Part shown: piece after piece, positions 7,001 to 11,072 of the stretch
Layout of the letters: each line of letters opens with the position of its first letter
Numbering within the stretch: the stretch's first letter is position 1
Assembly (NCBI GenBank): GCA_026692885.1
Contig: JAPLNJ010000581.1
Span: forward strand, 1 to 11,072
Length of the DNA: 11,072 nucleotides
Direction of reading: 5' to 3'
Origin: Planctomycetota bacterium
Lineage (GTDB): Bacteria; Planctomycetota; Planctomycetia; Pirellulales; Pirellulaceae
Notes under the pieces: model-generated
Told to the model about the DNA's origin: nothing
The model's database searches: none
What the model saw: only the letters and a program-made list of their open reading frames with translations
Made by a program: the position numbers and the translations under genes

Positions 7001-8642
7001 GCGCGTTATAGACACCCGTGAAAACGACGGTGTTGTCATCATTCACGGGATCCACGTCTTGCTCGGGGACGGCGTTGGTCGGGTCAGCGACCCCCAGCAG
7101 ATAGTACTCGTCATCCGTCTCGATGGCGCCAACGCCCGGCATAGGAACTTGGCCGGAACCACTGCCCATCGCAAATTCCAGGCGATGCAAACCTGTAGTC
7201 AGGTCGCCGGTGTTGTTGACGACGACCGCGCCTAACTGCTCATCGCAGGTCTGATACGCCGTATCGGCCGAACGGTATAGGCCGATCTCGAACGGAGCGG
7301 TCGGGCCCGAAATAATTTCATAGGTCACGACCAGCGTTGCGGAACCGTGCGCCTCGATCGACTCTAGGCGAATGTCCGTGGAATCGCGTCCGCCATCAAA
7401 AACAAAGGCGGTTCCTTGGTCGATACTAGCGCCATCTTCCCGTGAATCCCCGACGACCACGGTGTCGCCCGACGCCGCCACGTACTTGCCGAAATCGTCG
7501 GAGGCTGTAGGCGTAGGGTTAATCAGCGTGCGCAAAAGATTGCCCGTCGCGACATCAAACACGTACACCGCACCGATGTCGGTCTCGCCCGTGTGATCGT
7601 TCGGGGCTCCCACCACGATCGTGCTTTCCGAAACGGCGACAGAGCCGCCGAAATTGTCGGAGGCTGTGGGCGTAGGGTTATTCAGCGCGTGCAAGAGATT
7701 ACCCGACGTGACGTCAAACACGTAGGCTGCGCCGGCACCGGTTGCGCCGACGTCAGCCTCGTAGGCTCCCACCACGATGGTGCTGCCCGAAACAGCCACG
7801 GAACGGCCGAACGAGTCGCCGGCCTGCGGCGCGGGGTTGTTGAGGGTACGCAGAAGTCTGCCCGTGGCAGCGTCAAACACGTAGGCCGCCCCAGCATCGG
7901 TCGCACCTGTGTCATCCCACCACGCCCCTACCACCACAGTGCTCCCCGAAATGGCAACAGAAATGCCGAAACCATCACCGGCCGCCGGCGTGGGATTCAC
8001 GAGTGTATGCAAGAGATTGCCCGTGGCGGCGTCAAACACGTACGCCATACCGGAATTGGTCGCGCCAGTGTCAGCGTTCATGGCGCCCACTACGACCGTG
8101 CTTCCCGAAACGGCCACGGACCCGCCGAACCCGTCTGAGGCCACCGGCGTCGGGTTGTTCAACGTGTGCAGGAGATTGAGCGTCGTGGCGTCAAACACGT
8201 AGGCCGCCCCCGCGTCGGTCGCGCCCGTGTCATCCCCGCGAGCCCCCACCACGGCGGTGTTCCCCGAAACCGCCAGGGAACCGCCGAAGTTGTCATTGAT
8301 CGCGGGCGTCGGATTGGCAATGGTACCAAGGAGATTGCCCACCGTGGCATCGAAAACGTAAACCACGCCGGAATTGATTGCACCGTAATCCTTGTACGGG
8401 GAGCCGACAATCACTGTACTCCCTGAAACAGCCACGGAGGCGCCGAATAGGTCATAGCTCACCGGTGCCGGGTTCGCCAGCGTGTGCAGAAGGTTGCCCA
8501 AGGCCAGCAGTCGCCGATCTTCCAGCAACTCGCAGAGCAGATGCCGAACGCGTTTTCCCGGCCGGCGTTGTCCACTTGATCCGGCTGGCCGCAGAGAACG
8601 AAGTCTGTTTATCCACTTTTGGAGTCCGAGATAGCGGTGCAT
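2613..8642 (-). CDS. Giant FG-GAP propeller / RTX calcium-binding exoprotein with antisense-derived tail
   Basis: The frame encodes 2009 residues. A basic N-terminus ends in the planctomycete LCELLEDRRLLA motif (about 36-47). Seven FG-GAP repeats follow (51-421). Then comes an all-beta region (about 425-610) with a CARDB-like segment (IRLESIEAHGSATLVVTYEI). A long RTX region (614 to about 1291) has GGxGNDxL nonapeptides interleaved with five copies of a module reading FDxDxPLGxDT...TTTQPxxVDLS...NLTLTLS. A segment with ALAKLMSEW and DASTWQDDNVPDTLQG is next. A jelly-roll-like domain opening NPSFESG (about 1393) runs to EFDGHYADA (about 1572). After that the protein is the codon-for-codon antisense of the esterase (about 1575-2009; low-complexity Arg/Gly/Ala), which I judge non-native; the native end is near 3915. 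Both genes use the same triplet boundaries. Family knowledge: RTX repeats bind calcium outside the cell; FG-GAP units build integrin-like propellers. Probable role: adhesion or envelope. A purine-rich GAAGAA lies just upstream of the ATG. Confidence 0.8.
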   Translation of the reverse strand: MHRYLGLQKWINRLRSLRPAGSSGQRRPGKRVRHLLCELLEDRRLLALGNLLHTLANPAPVSYDLFGASVAVSGSTVIVGSPYKDYGAINSGVVYVFDATVGNLLGTIANPTPAINDNFGGSLAVSGNTAVVGARGDDTGATDAGAAYVFDATTLNLLHTLNNPTPVASDGFGGSVAVSGSTVVVGAMNADTGATNSGMAYVFDAATGNLLHTLVNPTPAAGDGFGISVAISGSTVVVGAWWDDTGATDAGAAYVFDAATGRLLRTLNNPAPQAGDSFGRSVAVSGSTIVVGAYEADVGATGAGAAYVFDVTSGNLLHALNNPTPTASDNFGGSVAVSESTIVVGAPNDHTGETDIGAVYVFDVATGNLLRTLINPTPTASDDFGKYVAASGDTVVVGDSREDGASIDQGTAFVFDGGRDSTDIRLESIEAHGSATLVVTYEIISGPTAPFEIGLYRSADTAYQTCDEQLGAVVVNNTGDLTTGLHRLEFAMGSGSGQVPMPGVGAIETDDEYYLLGVADPTNAVPEQDVDPVNDDNTVVFTGVYNAPSVNGDVYVFGSVTADTVTIHPNGVQLTFNGYTFDYANAQPVEYRVRTYGGDDAVSASGSSRPVWVHGGAGNDVLIGGSGNDTLLGGDGNDLIVGAGGNDRLEGNAGLDFYSFDCDEPLGNDTVHDAEGRGELWFQDTTTQPITVDLSQITPQVINSNLTLTLTAGDVIWKVVGGSLDDTLVGNALDNSLGGGPGNDTLFGGAGDDSYDFDADEPLGSDTIVDTSGVDTLWFPSTTTKPVRVDLSQAGPQVVNDNLTLTLSAGDSIENVIGGSLDDTLIGNALGNNLDGGPGNDLLVGAGGNDTLLGGDGDDKLYGQEGNDTLLGGNGNDTYEFDTDTPLGIDTLTDVSGADTLWFAYTTTQPVALDLSKATSQLVNPYLTLTLSANNSIVRLLGGELDDTLIGNALNNDIWGGPGGNDTLQGGEGNDWLNGDAGDDIFLGGAGDDTYQFDADTPLGSDTLLDASGADTLWFVYTTTQPVTVDLSRTTPQIVNPNLTLTLSANNSIVRLLGGELDDTLIGNALDNAIYAGGGNDILVGGDGNDWLEGGPGNDTLQGGDGNDTLHGQDGNDTLFGGNGNDTYEFDADTPLGSDTLVDASGADTLWFASTTTQPIRVDLAQTGPQVVNANLTLTLAGSGMIHKVLGGSLDDTVIGAGVTQNLWLWGAEGNDLLIGGSGNDLLEGCGGNDTLQGGGGDDTLRGQEGADTLLGGDGNDVLDGGPGRDLLVGGGQADQLFGGDDQDILIGGTTGYTDQYAGAVDRIALAKLMSEWTRLDVDYATRVDHLSQGTGLNSPYRLDASTWQDDNVPDTLQGDAELDWFLVHADDATPDWMPNVEIRTLPLTIPPINLVTNPSFESGTPNIGGRPTVFSTWEGDTVSYVGAQNSVRPPDGSRMLKFTYGYHWPSQYLGSQYWQNIDLSQFRSQIAYGNVAFTASALFNRIRGDAQTDTQFVLAVTARSGTPSSYVDLNSWSADLFSDGDVTSWEALTLNHILLPPDTDFLFLEIKAAENVYNDASGTEFDGHYADAIAASLRALAQFDGRRRPLIRLRAVPDNRDRAAQAQAAGAEIDIQARGSCAVDAHRIAGDRAFKLRQGTHGDISVHRDAPNSQVVVRVGDEGELVRSLAGVFKKPRDAFRSGLLRPHVAQPRHRRKRGRGAVLGDGITQRLGALKAAVRFPDVDPNRQVGHVAGQDRRRMHSRAARAAGGDSRPTVRRAPGDAPRSGATHGEAIEIAVVIIDLEGPVHIVVALQDIDFADVPVGCVPAPVGNHVVTGPFESAGGDAPSDYGNVVERVGRSGAVQVQQQWVGRVGVPIAWEVDGVELNGAVASGQPGENQGAPAFQVGVPLRGIPVVCVRKLSEIAQGFLRHLGIGAGAEHGARGFRMHDGVYRDQVPPKQRRFGGSCQLIQAISQQPHGFCRIVLRRGRPRNCAWLGQGRQHESQGNQRRAATPSKRWIAAFHATRA
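3900..3925. other. Probable rearrangement junction joining two 3' gene ends
   Basis: Left of this point the plus strand codes for recognisable esterase sequence. Right of it the minus strand codes for recognisable C-terminal sequence of the RTX protein (EFDGHYADA at the edge). Both frames run past the point without a stop: the plus frame to 4004 and the minus frame to 2613. A single join that removed both stop codons explains this. The exact breakpoint cannot be fixed without intact homologues. Confidence 0.55.
5434..5518. repeat. 85-bp perfect direct repeat, copy 1 (within RTX gene)
   Basis: This stretch is identical, base for base, to 5782-5866. The offset is 348 bp, exactly 116 codons, so the frame is kept. 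It encodes the NLTLTLSANNSIVRLLGG segment and the following LDDTLIGNAL. Other copies of the module are clearly diverged, pointing to recent duplication or gene conversion between these two. Confidence 0.9.
5782..5866. repeat. 85-bp perfect direct repeat, copy 2 (within RTX gene)
   Basis: Identical partner of 5434-5518, one module away (348 bp). Sequence immediately outside the 85 bp differs between the copies. Confidence 0.9.
7383..8492 (-). repeat. Seven tandem FG-GAP repeats (one predicted seven-bladed propeller)
   Basis: Seven repeats follow one another without gaps. The first six are exactly 53 residues (159 bp) and the last about 52. The consensus is LLHTLNNPTP, then a D-x-FG-x-SVAVSGSTVVVGA core, then DTGAT-x-AGAAYVFDAATGN. 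Seven copies is the number needed to close one integrin-alpha-like beta-propeller. The calcium loops of integrin propellers (DxDxDG) are not obvious here. Confidence 0.85.
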
Positions 8643-8980
8643 GACATTTCTTCTTTCTGTTTAGCAGGAATTGCCGCTTGACGTGCCGGCTGGCGAGCGG
8701 GTCACTTCGGTCGTGGTCTTCTCCCGAAGGCAACCTCGCGTCAAAGGCATCCGCAGCGGCTACATTGGGGTGCGTAGGGTGCGTCGCGGTAAGGTCAGGA
8801 ATTCTTGGAAAATGTGAACGGGCCGGGATGCGTCCGGCCGGAGCGGGCAGCAGTTGCCGTGGCGTTGGCGATCGTCAGAAAGCCAAGCAGGAGCTAACGA
8901 TCCGGGCGGGAGTTTGGCGGGATACCGCAATGTGTGGGTTCTTTCGCAGGCAGTGCTGTTAGCCCGGCTCAGCCCAAGAA
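8643..8980. other. Intergenic region upstream of the RTX gene
   Basis: These 338 bp precede the minus-strand RTX gene and should carry its promoter and leader. No strong promoter hexamers, RNA gene or convincing small protein was seen. The open frames here have no recognisable domains. Confidence 0.4.
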
Positions 8981-8982
8981 AC

Positions 8983-9015
8983 AAAAAAGGAGCGTCCGCA
9001 ACCGAGACCGCTCCT
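8983..9015 (-). terminator. Rho-independent terminator (minus strand)
   Basis: On the minus strand AGGAGCG (9015-9009) pairs with CGCTCCT (8994-8988) over 7 bp around a 14-nt loop. A run of T residues (plus A tract 8983-8988), then GTTT, follows. This is the canonical intrinsic terminator layout. It would end a minus-strand transcript 340 bp before the RTX gene. Confidence 0.7.
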
Positions 9016-9100
9016 CCAGCCCCCGCCAAGGGGCACGATAGAACAGCACCCGGCCCGACGTTATGCGGGAGCGTGGTGCCAAGTAGCTGCCTCTATCGTT
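8983..9100 (-). ncRNA. Candidate structured small RNA ending at an intrinsic terminator
   Basis: Reading the minus strand, three hairpins stand in a row. The first spans 9098-9036 and is nested: CGATAGA 9036-9042 pairs with TCTATCG 9092-9098, GCACC 9046-9050 with GGTGC 9075-9079, and CCCG 9054-9057 with CGGG 9066-9069. The second is GCCCC 9019-9023 with GGGGC 9030-9034. The third is the terminator hairpin at 8988-9015 with its T tract. No recognisable protein is encoded, and the sequence does not show hallmarks of tRNA, tmRNA, SRP RNA or RNase P. A minus-strand sRNA of roughly 115-130 nt, or a leader attenuator, would fit. The 5' end and promoter are not identified. Confidence 0.4.
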
Positions 9101-9146
9101 TAAGAGCCTTGCGGCCCAGATTGGCGGTTTTGGAGGAGACAGTAAC

Positions 9147-9173
9147 TTGACGCTCACGCGTCAATTCGAATTG
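9147..9173. repeat. Adjacent inverted repeats, possible operator
   Basis: TTGACGC (9147-9153) and GCGTCAA (9158-9164) form a perfect 7-bp hairpin with a 4-nt loop. Overlapping its right end is a perfect 12-bp palindrome, CAATTCGAATTG (9162-9173). Such dyads often bind dimeric regulators. No regulator or target gene is evident. Confidence 0.45.
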
Positions 9174-9242
9174 TCAGCCACCCGCCAATTCAGCGGGCAA
9201 CCGTTTCATGGTTCTTACTGGTGTACTTGTGGCTCCGAGGTT

Positions 9243-9254
9243 CGAAGTACTTCG
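9243..9254. repeat. 12-bp perfect palindrome
   Basis: CGAAGTACTTCG reads the same on both strands. It stands alone in a non-coding stretch; function unknown and chance is possible. Confidence 0.35.
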
Positions 9255-9473
9255 TCTATTCACCGACACAGCAGACAAGTCTACCCGGTTGACAGGGCTT
9301 TGCCATACCCCGCCAAGTTATTCCGCGTAAGGTGGCGCGCTGGATGCGGCCCCGGCTTGGAGAAAACCGTGCGATCGAGCAGAACCGGGGAGTGCGAGAG
9401 GTCTGCGTGGCAAAATCAGGACCCGCCTTCAGTGCCTCCGTCGCTGGCAGTCCACCGCTGGCCTGGGAGTCCT

Positions 9474-9573
9474 GAAAACCGGCGTGTCCGCCACCCCGTC
9501 CTGCTCCCCCGCCCAGCGGTGTGAGCAGATTCGGGGCTGTGCGGTCGGACATTTTGTCTCGACCGGAGGAGGA
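9474..9573 (+). repeat. Hairpin-plus-box repeat, copy 4 (long unit A)
   Basis: The unit begins gaaaacc and ends gaccggaggagga. It holds a triple-nested hairpin: CCCCG 9494-9498 / CGGGG 9532-9536, CTGCTC 9501-9506 / GAGCAG 9523-9528, CCGC 9509-9512 / GCGG 9516-9519. The box ggacattttgtct follows at 9547-9559. The box with flanks (GGTCGGAC-ATTTT-GTC-T-CGACC) can itself form a stem with one bulged T. It aligns over about 100 bp with unit B at 9864-9968. Confidence 0.65.
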
Positions 9574-9683
9574 CCTAGATCAGCGACGGTGCTCGGTCGT
9601 CCAGCACTTTGCCTGGCAGATCCCAAGCACGATCACGATGTGTGGATAAGATGTCCCAACGCGAGAATTTTTCGGCTCGTGAC

Positions 9684-9719
9684 TCCACGGACGTCCGCGA
9701 AATCTCGGACAATTTGTCT
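9684..9719 (+). repeat. Hairpin-plus-box repeat, copy 5
   Basis: The palindromic core tccacggacgtccg (9684-9697), identical to 767-780, is followed after 9 nt by the box ggacaatttgtct (9707-9719). The 16-mer at 9707-9722 equals 721-736. The same two sequence blocks occur in cluster one in the opposite order and spacing. Confidence 0.6.
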
Positions 9720-9799
9720 CAGGTCGGAGCCGAGGGAACCGGCAGCCCGATCGCCCCCTGACGGTGTGTCCTCTGGTGGGTGCCACTCGATCGGGTCTT

Positions 9800-9845
9800 G
9801 GACAAAATGTCCAAACCCTCGTTCGCCGTTACGGCGTGTGAGGGT
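9800..9845 (-). repeat. Hairpin-plus-box repeat, copy 6, inverted
   Basis: On the minus strand a nested hairpin comes first: ACCCTC 9815-9820 / GAGGGT 9840-9845, with inner GCCG 9825-9828 / CGGC 9832-9835. It is followed after 2 nt by ggacattttgtcc (plus strand 9800-9812 reads ggacaaaatgtcc). Hairpin-then-box order is kept although the copy is flipped. Confidence 0.65.
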
Positions 9846-9863
9846 ATCGAGACTGCGAATCGC

Positions 9864-9968
9864 GAAAACCTGTGTGCCAACTACCCCGTTCTGCTCTGCC
9901 GCTGAGAGGAATGGGCAGAACGGGGTATGCAGTATGCGATCAGACATTTTGTCTCGACCAGAGGAGGC
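9864..9968 (+). repeat. Hairpin-plus-box repeat, copy 7 (long unit B)
   Basis: A perfect 13-bp stem, taccccgttctgc (9882-9894) with gcagaacggggta (9915-9927), has a 20-nt loop. The box agacattttgtct follows at 9942-9954, then cgaccagaggagg. Unit B aligns with unit A (9474-9573) from gaaaacc to gaggagg; substitutions are frequent in the hairpin arms yet pairing is retained. It lies about 107 bp past the stop of the 10075-10434 gene. Confidence 0.65.
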
Positions 9969-10074
9969 CCCAGAGTGCTGGCCTTGGTTGTTCGGACGAG
10001 GTGGCGTCGATCGAACACAATCGGGGAATTTCAACGCTACAGGGGCGCGAGCTTGGCTGCAAACAACCGGTGTC

Positions 10075-10434
10075 TTATCGGTCGATCTCGCAGTTTGGCA
10101 ACGCCTGCTGTAGCTGCTCCATCGTTTCGGCCGCGACTTGGGTGCGACCGAGGTTCACCCAAGTGACGTTGGTGAAGAAGTCATCCCCAAGCCGCTGACG
10201 CAGCCAAACTGGTCCTGGTGCTCCTTCGCCTCGCAATTCGCAGTCGTAGGCTACAGCGCCACCCAACTTCTGAATCGCTGCCACCGCCTCCCGCTGCCTA
10301 CTCGCTTGTTTCAGCCTGTGGGCGAACCAGCCCATGCCGCTGCCCGCCAACAGCATCACGATCAGCATCGTCCGTAGGCTGAACTGGAACCAGCGGCGTT
10401 GGGGCTTCGAGATGGTGGTCGGTGCGTTGGTCAT
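10075..10434 (-). CDS. Planctomycete single-pass membrane protein, short LRR-like tail
   Basis: This 119-residue protein begins MTNAPTTISKPQ, then RRWFQFSLRTMLIVMLLAGSGMGW: the arginine-flanked membrane helix typical of a very common planctomycete family (about residues 13-37). A helical stretch follows (RLKQASRQREAVAAIQKLGGAVAYDCE). The conserved motif GPVWLRQRLGDDFF and a remnant leucine-rich repeat ending LQQALPNCEI complete it. It is a paralogue of the upstream gene but lacks one LRR unit. Its ATG overlaps the upstream stop by the ATGA arrangement at 10431-10434, implying translational coupling. Biochemical function is unknown; the C-terminal part is expected outside the cytoplasm. Confidence 0.8.
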   Translation of the reverse strand: MTNAPTTISKPQRRWFQFSLRTMLIVMLLAGSGMGWFAHRLKQASRQREAVAAIQKLGGAVAYDCELRGEGAPGPVWLRQRLGDDFFTNVTWVNLGRTQVAAETMEQLQQALPNCEIDR

Positions 10435-10862
10435 CGGGTGATCTTGCAGTTCGGTAATGCCTTCTGAAGTTCGGCGACGCCCTTGTCGGTGACTTGGGTG
10501 TTGGCAAGGTCAAGGAAGATGAGTTGCGTCAGTCCCCGCAGATGCTCCAGTCCGGCGTCGGTGACCTGGGTGTCCCGTAAATCGACCCCAACGACGTCCA
10601 AGTAAGATAGGTCTTCCCCAAGCAACTTGCCAACCCAAGCCACCGAGGTTTGGACCAGGTCGCCGGATGTGGACATGTAACTTACGCAGCGTCCCAGTTC
10701 GTGAATCGTTTTTATCGATTCCCGTTCGTCCCGCGTCGTCTTGATTCTCGAGTCTAGCCAACCGAACCCACAGCCAACCGCCAGCATCAACACCAGCAGC
10801 GTCCGCAGGCTGAATTGGAACCAGCGTCGTCCGGGCTTCAACTTGCTCTCGGCGGTCGTCAT
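10431..10862 (-). CDS. Planctomycete single-pass membrane protein with leucine-rich repeats
   Basis: Starting at the ATG at 10862, the product is 143 residues. This start matches the paralogue's N-terminus (MTTAESKLKPGRRWFQFS against MTNAPTTISKPQRRWFQFS). An in-frame TTG at 10883 would add seven residues without support. The membrane helix is SLRTLLVLMLAVGCGFGW. Then follow a helical ERESIKTIHELGRCVSYM, a WVGKLLGEDLSYLDVVGVDL segment, and one and a half leucine-rich repeats of the planctomycete type (TQVTDAGLEHLRGLTQLIFL, DLANTQVTDKGV) closing with LQKALPNCKI. It is the first gene of a two-gene unit. These LRRs are usually protein-interaction surfaces; no partner is known. No Shine-Dalgarno is seen, which is not unusual in this phylum. 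Confidence 0.8.
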   Translation of the reverse strand: MTTAESKLKPGRRWFQFSLRTLLVLMLAVGCGFGWLDSRIKTTRDERESIKTIHELGRCVSYMSTSGDLVQTSVAWVGKLLGEDLSYLDVVGVDLRDTQVTDAGLEHLRGLTQLIFLDLANTQVTDKGVAELQKALPNCKITR

Positions 10863-11072
10863 CGCGATCGCTTGTTTGCACAATCAGCAGCCCATCAACA
10901 CGACTTCCAGCTCAGCTGCTCCCCATCGCTGAAGTACCCGCAGCACTGGCTGCTGCCACGACTGCGTCCGCCGCTGCAGCTGCCAACAACAAATCACCCC
11001 GAATTATTCATACTCTGATTTCTTCACCGCCATGGAAGCAGCGAGAGCGAGACAGAGGAGCGGGAGATGACG
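10863..11072. promoter_or_regulatory. Region upstream of the LRR gene pair
   Basis: These 210 bp should contain the promoter of the minus-strand gene pair. On the minus strand a TATGAAT sequence near 11006-11012 could act as a -10 element, but no matching -35 is clear. No gene was recognised up to the window edge. Confidence 0.25.

Larger units (their letters stand above)
9101..9473. other. Non-coding stretch with palindromes, no gene recognised
   Basis: No protein family is recognisable in either strand. A TTG-started plus-strand frame at 9147 has a purine-rich GGAGGA upstream, but its product looks random (Arg/Ser/Pro-rich with no domain). Several short perfect palindromes lie between 9147 and 9254 and are listed separately. 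Confidence 0.4.

Noticed and set aside
8678..8962. 94-codon plus-strand frame upstream of the RTX gene
   Set aside because: No recognisable domain, no ribosome-binding site of note, and composition unlike the window's real proteins.
9230..9260. tRNA T-loop-like ggttcga at 9239
   Set aside because: It lies in a palindrome and no acceptor stem, D-loop or anticodon arm can be folded around it.
8905..9325. Possible weak inverted repeat around ataccccgccaagtt (9305-9319) and its diverged complement near 8911-8926
   Set aside because: Only about 16 of 22 positions agree by eye, too little to separate from chance in GC-rich sequence.
9484..10113. 209-codon plus-strand open frame across the repeat cluster
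   Set aside because: It runs through hairpins and boxes of three repeat copies and overlaps the end of the 10075-10434 gene. The product has no domain and looks random.

Overview
The window most likely comes from a planctomycete (Planctomycetota, Pirellula-like). It is GC-rich. Two small membrane proteins carry the RWFQFSLRT(M/L)L head typical of that phylum. The giant surface protein carries the planctomycete N-terminal LCELLEDRRLLA export-associated motif. A secreted beta-helix protein and a secreted esterase fit the same lifestyle. No gene symbols can be assigned with confidence.

Layout: (1) 78-653 (+) is an Ig-like-domain protein, probably the tail of a larger or broken gene. (2) 654-969 is a convergent intergenic stretch holding three copies of a box, GGACAWTTTGTCY, two of them preceded by a strong hairpin. 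(3) 970-2298 (-) is a secreted right-handed beta-helix protein. (4) 2299-2600 is a divergent promoter region. (5) 2601-4004 (+) is a secreted alpha/beta-hydrolase. (6) 2613-8642 (-) is a giant FG-GAP/RTX calcium-binding exoprotein whose open frame runs on through the whole antisense strand of the esterase. (7) 8643-10074 is 1.4 kb without a convincing gene. It contains a structured element with a rho-independent terminator on the minus strand (a candidate small RNA), several perfect palindromes, and four more box copies, three with clear hairpins and one in inverted orientation. (8) 10075-10862 (-) holds two tandem, translationally coupled paralogues with one membrane helix and short leucine-rich-repeat tails. 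(9) 10863-11072 is upstream sequence with no gene seen.

The predicted secreted proteins (beta-helix, esterase, FG-GAP/RTX) suggest extracellular polysaccharide or adhesion biology, but no single pathway can be read from the sequence.

The two most interesting signals are: (a) a hairpin-plus-box intergenic repeat family, seven boxes in about 420 bp of non-coding DNA at two sites 9 kb apart. Hairpin sequences differ from copy to copy while the hairpin and the GGACATTTTGTC box persist. (b) A tail-to-tail join near 3900-3925, where the esterase and the RTX protein both appear to have lost their natural 3' ends, so each frame reads into the antisense of the other.
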